From the NCBI GenBank assembly GCA_963575745.1, contig CAUYUJ010015837.1:1035086-1099085 (forward strand): a DNA stretch of 64,000 bases, read 5' to 3'. Both the position numbers and the translations under genes were made by a program. Every line of letters begins with the position of its first letter. Within the stretch, counting starts at the first letter, position 1. This document shows positions 54,241-64,000 of the stretch, in pieces. The notes under the pieces are model-generated. The model saw only the letters and a list, made by a program, of their open reading frames with translations, ran no database searches and was not told where the DNA came from. The stretch is from Prorocentrum cordatum (lineage: Eukaryota; Sar; Dinophyceae; Prorocentrales; Prorocentraceae).

Positions 54241-57200
54241 TCTTCCTTCCCCTCCCCCTCCTCCCCACCTCCTCCTCCAGCTTGCGGCCTCCTGGCCCAC
54301 GATGAGCTCACGTTTTTCAGAATGCCCTGGGGTCGATGCGTTGATTAGGTTTATTTCTCCCCCAGCTCGCTTCGGAGTTCTGTCTCGCCCGAGGTGCGTC
54401 CATAATTCTGATCCACGAGGTCCCTTACATCCTGATTCAACACTGGTGTCCATTGTGTTGTATATTGACCTCTTTGATGTAACGTATCACACCCTCCGTA
54501 GGCGGCCTTGTTGTTCGATGGTCTCTGTTGCCCAGGCCCGCCTGCAGCAGGTTGTTGGGCGACAGGCCGACCCGGGCGGTTTCATCGGCGCGGCCCCGCA
54601 GGCGCCCCTGCGCGCGCGAGGAAGGAGTGGGACTTGTGGCTCTGGGGTTGGCTCTGGTCGGGGAACTCCAGAGCCTCCCTTGGGCAAGTGGACTCCTCCT
54701 CCTCTTCCTTCTCCTCTTCTCCCCCTCTTTCTGGGGCTGGGAGGGAGCCGCGTCGGCATCGGCAGCCTTCCTGGCAGAGCCGGGGATTCAGTTGTGCTGG
54801 CCGACGAAGCGTCCGCGTCGTAGATTGGCCCCCCGACGCGAGAGTCAAACCATGTATTCCCCCACGTCCCATAATTCACGTGGCTATCAGGTACACCTTC
54901 TGACTCGCATTATGGCGCGGCACAGATTTGGCCATTACCGGGGCCTCATGGCGCTGATGATGGACGCTGTTGGTCGCGCCATTCGCCCATGCCCCAGGTG
55001 CTGGCATGTTGGGGGTTGTGCCGATGCCGTGAGCGTCCTCATTCTGCAGCTCACGTTCTCCGCCACCCTGCACATTGGCAAAACTCCACCTGTATTTCTC
55101 CGAGAGGGTAGTCGCGCTGTATTGGATCTCTGTTGCAGACGACCTTTTGAATGATCATCGTTCTATGATCAGTGGTGTTGCCCCTTGCTGGGAGCGGTTT
55201 CACATCGTTGGCTAGTTCATGTGCGTCTTACCCGCTTGGGACATTTGACCATTGAGTGGAGTATAACAGGGCAAGTTGCGCAGAATGGTTCGGCAAACTA
55301 TCACCATATTGATTGGACGATCGCGCTGTCCGGTGCAATTTCAGGGTGTATGCAGCGTTCGCATTATACCAGTACGGAGCAAGGTAGCAGTTGCGTGAGA
55401 CACCCGTCCGCGTGCTGCAGCGCCAAAGCCACATATTGCACGATTCACAGCGAATGCCGCAGATGTCAGATTCACTCGTTCACACATGATGATTGCGATG
55501 TTTGTAGTCTGGCGCGACGCTCTTCATGTTATCGGCACACGTCGAAGCTAACATGTAAAGAACGGCCACCTTCATTACCCCGCTGCCGCGCGTGGCAGCT
55601 CGGCGCTTGCGGCATGCCGTGATGGATGTCCACGTTGCTTTGCATGCGATTGAGGAGTATCCCACTTGTGATTTGTGTGTTCCTTGAGGCGGCTGAGAAG
55701 CATTTTCCCCGCTACCGAATCACACGCAACTGCAGACAGTCAGGGCCAAAACGAGGCTGGTAGGAACAGCGATCGGCCTCCACAGCGAGCCTTATGTGCT
55801 GCGTTGGTTGTGTCGTTGTTCTTCAGAGCTCCGCACCGCTTTCTCGGAGGAGAGTGCATGTGTCATTCCGCGGCCAATGTCGCTCTTCCCCTCCTGCCGA
55901 GCAATGCTCAAGCTTCGGCAATTGGCTCAAGCGCTGTCCGCCGAGCTCGCAGTGAGCGCATCCGCACATAATACCAGGTGCATTTCCTCCTGCGGCCTCC
56001 CGAGCGCCGTTCGTACGTCTTGAGCTGCCCCTCTTGTGCGGAGAAGTGTCGTGCCTTGCTTTGGCTGGAGGGGGTTGGCGGCACAGCGTGCCCATCGACC
56101 ACGCAATAGTATGCGTTACGTGGTCTGGATATGTCTGCGTGGGGTCGTTTATTGACTCTGTTACATGATCAAATTGTGTCGTATGGCGGTTTCTTTGCTT
56201 TCAGGGGTCCGCATTGTCTGCGTGTCTGCCTGGTTTGGTCAAATGTTGCTCTGTCTGGTCCGTCTAGCCAATCTGGGCAGACTTGCTTGTCTGACGTTGC
56301 GTGGCTTCTCTGGCGTGTCTGCCGTCTCGTCCTCCCGTTTCTTCTCTCCTCGTTCCCCCCCGTCGTCCCTCCAGATTCTCTTCCTCGCCCTCTTCCCTCC
56401 TTCCCTCCCCTTCGCGTCCTTCTCCATGTTACCTCCCTTGTTTATAGTACCATCCCCTCTCCTCGCTCCTCCACCTCGTCCGCCCGTCGTGAGGTGAAAC
56501 GCATGTCGCCGCGCATAATTTCCCGCAGTCATGGGGATTCCTCTTATTCCTTTTCCATCAGCCGCTTCATGATTAGATGGGCGCTGTACGCAGTGGGCCG
56601 CGTTGTCAGGCGAGGGCGACTGTAGCAGCGGGGCGCATCATCGGAAAACGTTGGCCGTTTGGGCCCCCATTGGGTGCCTCATGGGCCACATTGGCTGCCC
56701 TGTTGCGTTGTCAGCGCGGCAGCTGCATACAGCCAAGACGCTGAAGTAAATCGCAGGCCTAGAGGTTGACACCACCACCAATATCGGCGGTGTGCCCCTA
56801 CCGAGGGATGCAGATCCCGATCTCGGTGATGGTGGTAATATTCTGACTTCCAATATTCTTCCTATGTGGAGGCAGCCCCCTATGTTGGTGTTGGTGCCCA
56901 TTTCTAGGCCTCCGAGTAAAGGCCACTTCAGGCTCAGGAGGGGGTCGGGCCTTCGGGCCGCTGCTCAGATCTGGGCCGGGGACGCCGAGGCTCGCCGTGT
57001 CCAGAAAACCTCCTTCCTGTCCTATGCTGCGGACTTTCAGCATCGCTTAACCGATCCCTCTCCCTTTCTCCATCCCCGTCCAGATCCCCACCGTCCCACC
57101 ACCCTAGTTGGGGATCTGCCGCTCGACGCTCGAAGGGAACGGCCTGTATCCCCATCTAGGGGGATCAATCTGCCAGTGTGGCCCAGGCTACGCCCGTGGG

Positions 57201-57280
57201 GATAGGGATCAGTTGAACGATGCTCAGAGTTCGTGGTAGCACGGTGGCTGTATCCTCGGTAAGCTTGGTGATGTCCGATG
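54241..57280. other. No confident gene; scattered protein-like patches
   Basis: On +, 55570-55695 reads TFITPLPRVAARRLRHAVMD, then VHVALHAIEEYPTCDLCVP and a stop. 55760-56023 reads SELRTAFSEESACVIPRP and LKLRQLAQALSAELAVSASA. Neither is recognised and the frames do not connect. This could be an old pseudogene. 56430-56500 is CT-rich. Confidence 0.35.
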
Positions 57281-57690
57281 GCCGTGGTTCCTTCAGCAGG
57301 CCCCGCAGGGCCCTCGAGGCAGCCCAAGGGCCACGAACATGGCCCGAGGCGGGCCTGGGGCTTTGGAGAAGCCACGCGACGACTCCCGTCGTAGGCCCGC
57401 GGCAACGCCTGGGAGCGCCTGGGAGCACTCGGTTGCAGCAGGCTTCATGTCGGAATCTTCCAAAGCCAGAAGCTTTCGGCCAACACCGTCACCGTGAATG
57501 GGTTGTGAACGAGAGGCATTTTAGAAGCCTCGTGGGGCTTGTTGGGCGGCCTCTTGGGAACCTGTTGGAAGCCTCTTGACACCGTCTTGGGCTTCGCTTG
57601 GGCGCTTCCTGGGGGCTTGGAGCCCCTTGGGGCAGTCTTAGAAGCTTCTTGGGCCGTCTTGCGCGCACTTCTGACCGAAAAGACGACCAT
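57281..57690. repeat. Degenerate CTTGGG-rich repeat (family G)
   Basis: GGCCTCTTGGGAACC, GTCTTGGGCTTCG, GGAGCCCCTTGGGGC and related words. Confidence 0.5.
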
Positions 57691-57778
57691 GCCAACATAA
57701 CATGACCCCGTCGCCACCCTAATTGGGGACACTCTTGCTTCCAACGCAATTCAAAACAGTGCTGATCAACGCAAATCT

Positions 57779-58196
57779 GCGCAATGCAACGCAAAGGATT
57801 GCTTTGCAATGCTTGGCAGGTTTGGGCATTTTTTGGCGTTGATTTGTGTTGCTTGGCGTTTTATGATGTTGCTTGGCATTGCTGATGATCGTTGCTTGGC
57901 ATGTCTTGGCATTGCTTGGCGGTGCTTGACCTCGCTTGGTGTTGCATTGCATGGCTCGGCATTGTGTGGCATTGTGTGGCATTGTCATTGCTTGGCGATG
58001 CTTGGTATTGATTTGCAGTACTTGGCATTGGTTCTGAATCGGCTTTGCATTGCTGTGTGCCTCTTGGCAGCTGTTGGCATTATTTGGCATTGTTTTCTTA
58101 GCCTTGCTTGACACTGCTTGGCATTATTTTGCATTGTTTTGTGTTGCTCGGCGTTGCTTTGCATTGTCTGTCATTGCTTGGCATGTACTTGACCCA
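57779..58196 (+). repeat. TTGCTTGGCA minisatellite
   Basis: About 30 degenerate units of 10-15 bases (CATTGCTTGGCG, TTGCTTGGCATTG) spanning 415 bases. Confidence 0.92.
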
Positions 58197-58778
58197 GAAG
58201 GGCATCGATGCGCCAAGACGAAACAAACAAACAGGAAAGCAAGGAACCAAGACCAAAGAACACATGCAACGCCGTGCGCCGCCAATGCAAGGAACCAAGA
58301 CCAAGGAACCCAAGCAACGCCTTGGAATTGGGGGGTCGTGCCCACCCGTTTCGTTCGCAAGACAAGTCATACCCTCTTAGGCAGAGCCTAGTTGGGGAGC
58401 GAAGCCGTGGGGGATTTTGACGACTTAGGCTCCTGCGCCGGCCGCTGAGGCCTCCAAGACGGTCCCAGAGGCTGTCTCCGGGGCTCCAGGACAGACGCCT
58501 GGAGATTGCTTCTGATCCTCTGACGCGTAGCGGTCGCTTCCCGGGCCGTCTCCTCCCCCCCTGGGCAGCGGTAACAATAGTAGGGGGCCACGTGCGAACC
58601 CTACCCCTACCCTGCCGTGTTGGTCGCAGGAGCACCTCCGCATGCGCCCTGCCCGGTGCTCGCAGGCGCCCTGCCGGTGCTCGCAGGCTCTGCGCAGGTG
58701 GTCGGCGCAAGCAGCCGTGTGCTCGCGCGCATGCCATGGCGATCGAAGCGCAGCCCCGCCCCGACGTGCCCCGCCCCG
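58197..58778. other. No gene recognised; short tandem pair
   Basis: AAGGAACCAAGACCAA(A/G)GAA occurs at 58242 and 58289, each followed by GCAACGCC. Confidence 0.5.
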
Positions 58779-58905
58779 CCCACCTCCTCCTCCTCCTCCT
58801 CCTCCTCCTCCTCCTCCTCCTCCTCCGTCCTCCTCCTCCGTCCTCCTCCTCCGTCCTCCTCCTCCTCCTCCTCCTCCTCCTCCTCCTCCTCCTCCGTCTC
58901 CTCCG
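58779..58905. repeat. (TCC)n array with CCGTCCTCC units
   Basis: TCC/CTC units, three CCGT interruptions. Confidence 0.95.
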
Positions 58906-59200
58906 GTTTCCATCTCCTCCGTCTTCCGCCTACCGTATACTGTTATCCGGTCCCCCCCCTCGCAGGTAACGGTCACTACGCGGACTTTGCAACATGAGAA
59001 GGCAATGTCCTTGGGCCGTCTGAGGGCTTAGAACATGCTGGCCAAACACTGCCCGAAACATGCTTCTGGGGCTTCTGGATAGGGCATGGAAGCGTTCAAG
59101 GGCGCTCGCCTTTTTGATCGGATATTTTGAACCTATACATTACCAGTGAAGGGCTGTTTTTCAATCCCCGGAGTTTCTCAGGGTCGAGGACGACGTCGGG

Positions 59201-59866
59201 GTGGTGTGGTGTATACGTGTTTCCCCGTTTTCTTGGGGAAACAGCGAAAAACGTATACACCAGGATCCCGTATACACCAGGATCCGTTTTATTGTTCGCA
59301 AGTTTCAGGGCAGGCCCAGGACACGCGTCGGTGTACAGAGCTCAATTCCCTATTTGAATCGGGAGCGAAAGAACGACTACACCTACCTGAATCCACACTG
59401 GTTTCGAGAGTACGCGCTGCACGAGAGTTCGGATCACGAGGCTGGTCTTGCGGACTGGTGGGTCACGCTCATGTGCGCGGTTGGGCGCGAGCGTCTTCTG
59501 GTGGGCTCCCTGTCAAGAAGTGTCGCGGCACTCGCCGCTCCGGAGGGCCCCGAGGGCACTCCACTCCGTGCCTGCGGCACGGCACGGTGGCGGGTATCAT
59601 TCAGGAGAGAAAAAAACACACAGGCACAATCAATCGTCGATTCCCCAGAAAATACAGGAAAATATGGGAAGTGGGGGGGAAGACAAAACCCCTGGCAAAT
59701 ATGGAAACATATGGGGAATCTTTTTATTTGTGTGTATTTATTTGTGTGTCCCAGGCCCCCTTCAATCATCATCTTGCTAGGCGCCTGGAGGAAGGGGATG
59801 CCTTGGGGATGTTTGGAGGGCTCTCCGGGAGCCGGGGGGTGCGGCCCGTCGTTGGGCGCGAGTTAA
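59201..59866 (+). CDS. Hypothetical ORF, partly protein-like
   Basis: A 221-codon frame. The stretch encoded at about 59290-59580 looks natural: RFIVRKFQGRPRTRVGVQSS, IPYLNRERKNDYTYLNPHWF, REYALHESSDHEAGLADWW. The start overlaps a strong hairpin (59209-59260) and the end lies in low-complexity DNA, so only a middle exon may be real. No domain recognised. Another frame (59146-59919) overlaps and is less protein-like. Confidence 0.27.
   Translation: MVWCIRVSPFSWGNSEKRIHQDPVYTRIRFIVRKFQGRPRTRVGVQSSIPYLNRERKNDYTYLNPHWFREYALHESSDHEAGLADWWVTLMCAVGRERLLVGSLSRSVAALAAPEGPEGTPLRACGTARWRVSFRREKNTQAQSIVDSPENTGKYGKWGGRQNPWQIWKHMGNLFICVYLFVCPRPPSIIILLGAWRKGMPWGCLEGSPGAGGCGPSLGAS
59209..59285. other. Two-part hairpin and 17-base tandem repeat
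   Basis: GTGTATACGT (59209) pairs perfectly with ACGTATACAC (59251). Inside it GTTTCCCC (59219) pairs with GGGGAAAC (59235) around GTTTTCTT, with an 8-base one-sided bulge AGCGAAAA. The right arm runs into GTATACACCAGGATCC repeated at 59253 and 59270. Confidence 0.95.
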
Positions 59867-59934
59867 GGGGGGGGGCGATCGATATGGGGGGAAGAACAGG
59901 TGCCCTTCTCGAGGCCTAAAGGCTCCATTCTAGG

Positions 59935-59955
59935 CCCTAAAGGGCCCCTTTAGGG
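59935..59955. other. 9-base inverted repeat CCCTAAAGG / CCTTTAGGG
   Basis: Perfect arms with loop GCC, in a patch of GGCCTAAAGG, GGGGCCCC words. Confidence 0.85.
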
Positions 59956-60837
59956 GCCCCAAACGGCCCCTTGTCTGCAGCCCTCGCTGCCCCCCAGTTC
60001 ATTGCCCCCCCATTAATTCGCGCCCAACACTCGGTTGGAATATCTCTTCATGGAGATCACACTTGTAGATTTGGTGGCACCTTGCTGACACGGGCCACCA
60101 CGGGCCCGAGGTGACCTGCGGGACCACTCCACTGCGTACCCGAGGCACGAAGGCAGAAGCTTTCGAGGAATAGCAACCATGGATTGAGGCCGGTCCCGTT
60201 TCCATGCAACATCGGCGCGCTCTGCACCAACTCGGGCGGCATTGGCGCCATGTTTCCAGGGGTACCTTCTTTCCTGTCCGTGGATCTGGCGCTCACGCGT
60301 CAGATGCACGGATCCTCAATCCATGCTAGCGTCTGTCCGAAATTTTGAGATGCATCTCCTCGTTCCTGCCATCAGTCACTTTCAGTTCCAGTTGTCGGCC
60401 TTTCTGTTGCTCGCTGCTGCTCGCTGGCGTCGTCTCTGTGCAGGCGAGCGTCGGCACAGATTTGGTTTCTTCGCGTCACCACGAGGTCTGATAGCGCCCT
60501 TACGGGAACGAATGATTTCTGTCACGTCCAATTTATCCCCCTCTTCTTCATCCTTTGCTCCATCCTCATCCGCGTGGTCGCCGCTGCTCATGAGGGCGCC
60601 TCAGGGGCCAGGTTGAAGACGCGGGAGTCAGTTTTCTTTAGGGCTCCGCACAGGAGATCGTCAGGTACCTCCCGCCGCAGCATCGGGGCGTGCGCGTTGT
60701 CCCGGCTATCGTTCCGGAGCTGTGGCCTCAGGGCAGGTACGACAGGGTCGAGCATTTCGGCAAGATGCTCCCAAAGGTTAGGACGAGGAAACTCACGGAG
60801 CCACCCTCCGAGCAGAATGGCGGAATTTCTAGGACCG
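59956..60837. other. No gene recognised
   Basis: Frames up to 124 codons (60242-60616) on + and 98 on - without motifs. Confidence 0.4.
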
Positions 60838-61365
60838 GTTCCTAGTCCGGTTCCCGGTCCCTGTCCCCGGTCCCTGGTCCCCAGTCCATGGTTTCCAGTC
60901 CCCACCATTCCCCGGTTTCCGGTCCCTGGTCCCCAGTCCCCGGTTTCCGGTCCGCGGTCCTGCGGTCCCGCGGTCCCCGGTCCCCAGTGCCCGGTCCCCG
61001 CGAGTCCGAGTCCCTGTCCCCGGTCCCTGTCCCCAGACCCCGGACCCCGGTCCCTGGTTCCCGGTCCCCGCGAGTCCGAGTTCCTGGTCCCGGTCCCCGG
61101 TCCCCGGTTCCTGGTCTGCGGTCCCGCGGTCCGCGGTCCCCGGTCCCCGGTTCCCGGTCCCCGGTCCCTGGCTCCGGGTCCGCGGTCCCGCGGTCCCAGT
61201 TCGCGGTCCCCAGTCTTGGTACGGTCCCCACCCGGTCCCCGGTCCCAGGTTCCTGGTCGGTCCCCGCGGTCTCCAGTCCCTGGTCCCAGGCCCGGTCCCC
61301 GGTGTCCCCGGCCCGTTTCCCGATCGACGGTCCCTATAGGGACGGGGGACCAGCTGGTCCCCCGT
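60838..61365. repeat. CCGGTCCC minisatellite
   Basis: About 530 bases of 6-8-base units (CGGTCCC, CCCGGTCC, CTGGTCC), G/C/T only for long stretches. Confidence 0.95.
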
Positions 61366-61374
61366 CCCTGCCTG

Positions 61375-61560
61375 AAGGCCCTCGGCCTTACTAATTGTTA
61401 GCAGCACATGTAAGTAGGTTATAAGTAAGTTGCAACTAGGTTGCAAGTAAGTTATAACCATTAGTAATGTTACTAAGTCGGCTAACTCGGGCGGTGCATT
61501 TGGAGGTAGATAGCTTGAGTTAGCGAATTTGCTAACTTCGCTAACTTTTACATGCTTACT
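61375..61560. other. AT-richer promoter-like or intronic DNA with TAAGTAAGTT repeats
   Basis: TAAGTAGGTTATAAGTAAGT and related 10-base words, then four GCTAACT(C/T) words. This is a sharp drop in GC content just before the terminal gene. Confidence 0.5.
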
Positions 61561-61855
61561 TGAAAACAGAGCTGCTGCATCGGGTTTTCCTTGGATGTTG
61601 CCTCCAGAAACGCATGCATGTGTTTGGATGTTCGGGATCACGCATATCGGAAATCATGATCCAGACTTGCGTGCGAACGCATTCAGAATATTGTATCGAG
61701 CGTTACAAGAATGTTGTGCATTGCAAATGCAACATATCATTTCGAATTCGCAACCCTCTGTTGCACATGTTTTTGAATGTCACTAGAGTTTGGGCTCCAG
61801 CCGTTTGGGCGAGGATTGCTGCTGGCGCTTGTGGCGTCCTCCTGCACGCGGCGTG

Positions 61856-64000
61856 ATGAACGCCTCCCGTGAACAGCAGATCGCGGAGGTCCGCCCCAAG
61901 ATGATGGCCATCAAGGACATGTACTTGCATCCTGATGCAGCGGTGGTCTCATTACTTGAAGACGTATGCAGCATTGCAAGAGGCATAGACTGCCTGAGGG
62001 TAGAAAAAATACACTCGAAGTATATGATGGTGTGCACAGAGAATCGTTACGGAGATGGAATCATTCCGAGCGAGGTTATGGATTTGATTTCCAAGATCTT
62101 CAAAAATGGATTCAAGAACTCAGCCCTCCAGAATCCAGCTTGCATGGAACTTCCACCAGTGGGCACGCCTGAGTACAATACAATCAAGAACTTCAATTTC
62201 AAAATAATGGAGGACTCAGCGGGCCAGCTGCCGCAGTATGATTGCGATGCAAAGTTCGCATCCTATACGTGCGGCCACACATCCATGGGTTTGCGTTGCA
62301 TCAACGCAGGGGTTCCAGTACCCACGGTCATGCCAGAGCGTTTCGACAGAATCTCGCACCAAGGGAAATTGTCACTGACGAGGTTACGGGAGGTTCAACC
62401 AGACTACGCTAAGGCGTGTGACGAAGGAATTGAGTGGAAGGTCTTTCGGTGCGAGTTCGTGAAGGAGTTCCCGTGGATTAGTAATCTTGCTCAGGAGGCT
62501 GGCAATGCAGGCCAACAAATTGCCAGATGCGCATCTCGCATGAGTCTCATGTACAAGATCGCAGCAATTGCCCACCGACACCACACGGGTGGCACCATGA
62601 TCGATTGGGATAGTGTGATCCGCGAGGCGACTCGCGCAGGCTCTCTCTCTCCTGGGGAGATCGATGGCTTAGTAAAATATGTGAAGGAGTTGTCTGGCGG
62701 CCTCGGCAACCCGATCTTTCTGAACGAGCTTCGCGACTTCTCGCGGCAGCTGACTTCCCAGTGCGTGGTCGCGGGTTCAATGGCGAAGTCTCTCGCCGAG
62801 GTGCAGATCAAGCATGAGGGGGGGCCGCTGCGACATTCAAGCTCGCATGCATGAAGGCGATGACATGTGCGACGGGTAAGTTCGCGAGGGGTGGCCATCA
62901 GATGCTTTTGAAGCCAGGCGACGTGACCGCCTTGTCGAGCGATAAGAAGTCTACGATTGTAATGGTGGCCGATGAATTTCTTCAGAAAGTGCGACAGATC
63001 GCATGCGGTGAGGGCATCACGGCAGACACGGTCGCCTACGGCACCATCGTGGGATTGACTGACGTTCGCGTAGTTCATTTCGTGTTCAACAAGCCCGATG
63101 AGCGCTTAGGCACTTGCAAGACGCTGAATGACATCGGGGTCAGCTTCACCACTGCGTTGGCAACGCACGTTGGCAAAGCAGTTGCTAGCCCATGGAAGCA
63201 GATCGGTCGCGAGGGCGCATCCAAAGCCGTGACAGGGCAGGCGCGTAGCTCAGATGTGAAAGAGTACACCGCTTCGGGCAAGTGGTCGAACCAAGTGGAC
63301 AAGCTCAGTGACAAGGGGTTTGAGGTTGGCGCCAAAGTCGCCTTGGCGAGCGACACCTTGGGTGAGAACATTTACGAGCTGATCTCCATCGACGCTGCGA
63401 CTGGCGTGAAGTGCCACCCCATCGACGACTTCTTACGTGGCAAGTTCGTCGTGTCCACGATTATGAAGGACAGTCTTGCGACCTCGTCGCAATGCATGTG
63501 GAATGCATATACACCCCCACACCTTTGAATTCTCGTTCGTCGTTCCCTCATCTCATTTGGCTCTGCGTCGTCATGTCTCATCTTTTTTTCCCGCTGCTCC
63601 CCCATAGAGGAAACGATCGACAAGTTCGCTGATCATGGCCCCCTCAAGTCTGTCGATTACCAGTGGGGTATCGAGGAGGCCAAAATCAGGCTGGCCTTGG
63701 ATGATGTATACAGCCAGAACGGCAACTGTCTCAAGTACTTGAGTGGCGTGATTACGCCTGTTAAGCTTCGTGCTCTCACCGTAACGCGTTCGTTTGAGGC
63801 TGAAGAGCTGGTGCTTGCCCCACTCTCTTCGGCAATCTACTTGAAGAAGCAGACTGATATAGTTCAGTGTGGGCATGTGTTCATGAAGACATACAAGGAC
63901 CCCAAGGGATTGACGTTCAATATCGTGTTGGCCCCCAGTGGTGGCATCAAGATGCCTAAGGCTGAGACGAACGCTGGCGTTGGAGGGCTGAGGCAGGCAC
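61856..64000 (+). CDS. Unknown large protein, multi-exon, truncated by the window edge
   Basis: The best gene in the window, about 660 residues visible. Exon 1 from ATG 61856 starts MNASREQQIAEVRPKMMAIK. The frame is also open back to 61785, with an acceptor-like CTCCAG at 61800, so an earlier exon is possible. Normal mixed composition throughout: KNGFKNSALQNPACMELPPV, CGHTSMGLRC, GGTMIDWDSVIREATRAG, and so on. At a G7 run (62818-62824) the frame ends in 10 codons, but the +2 frame continues at once with AAATFKLACMKAMTCATG and VTALSSDKKSTIVMVADEFL to 63439. A GC-AG intron (63440-63607) then joins phase-correctly to EETIDKFADHGPLKSVDYQW, open to the last base. No signal peptide, membrane helix or family recognised. 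Function unknown. The frame break is probably a one-base deletion or assembly error. Confidence 0.85.
63440..63607 (+). other. GC-AG intron of the terminal gene, 168 bases
   Basis: Donor CGTG/GCAAGT and acceptor after TCTTTTTTTCCCGCTGCTCC + CCCATAG. Splicing restores a Glu codon (G+AG) and links DDFLR to EETIDK. Without splicing the frame stops at 63526. Confidence 0.8.

Noticed and set aside
55918-55935. TTGGCTCAAG as spliced-leader 3' end
   Set aside because: Only ten bases match and the preceding CCATT core is absent; compatible with chance.

Overview
The window looks like nuclear DNA of a eukaryote with a very large, repeat-choked, GC-rich genome. A dinoflagellate is my best guess, by inference and not proven. 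Three things point that way. Intact gene content is tiny: one convincing multi-exon gene at the right edge, one KH-domain exon and one recombinase ORF in 64 kb. The only intron I can place with confidence uses a GC-AG boundary. At 46592 there are 14 bases identical to the core of the dinoflagellate spliced leader. There is no prokaryotic-style operon, and I found no rRNA, tRNA or CRISPR array. Most long open frames here are by-products of repeats whose period is a multiple of three and which lack stops.

Left part (1-9.3 kb): an 89-base satellite, then a tyrosine-recombinase ORF bracketed by 65-base direct repeats (1189-2763). After that come TACA-type tetranucleotide arrays, a CGCGACCCACC minisatellite in three larger units, and a 1.07-kb block duplicated in tandem. 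9.3-20 kb: degenerate CTTGGGG-rich repeats, several decayed minus-strand coding relics (10.2-13.7 kb) and trinucleotide arrays.

20.05-27.8 kb is the clearest mobile element. It is a 7.7-kb LTR retrotransposon with 280-base LTRs (about 92% identical), a tRNA-primer-site-like sequence, a polypurine tract, and only a broken gag-like coding region with no visible pol. It sits inside the 89-base satellite and carries a near-identical 2.86-kb internal tandem duplication that is younger than its LTRs.

28-42 kb: more satellite, trinucleotide arrays, a 2.8-kb satellite with a period of about 102 bases (34.3-37.1 kb), a 158-base satellite (39.6-40.5 kb) and a 1-kb GGA array. 42-54 kb holds three copies of a composite cassette bracketed by GGA/TCC tracts (42.4, 46.7 and inverted 53.6 kb). 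At least nine copies of a repeat of about 110 bases (here called family D) run through 16-47 kb in both orientations. A KH-domain exon lies at 44.5 kb.

54-61.4 kb is mostly unassigned DNA and minisatellites. The last 2.1 kb is a real protein-coding gene of unknown function that runs off the edge. It has a GC-AG intron and a probable one-base deletion in a run of seven Gs. The genes do not form a pathway. The window is best read as layers of transposons and satellites around a few isolated genes.
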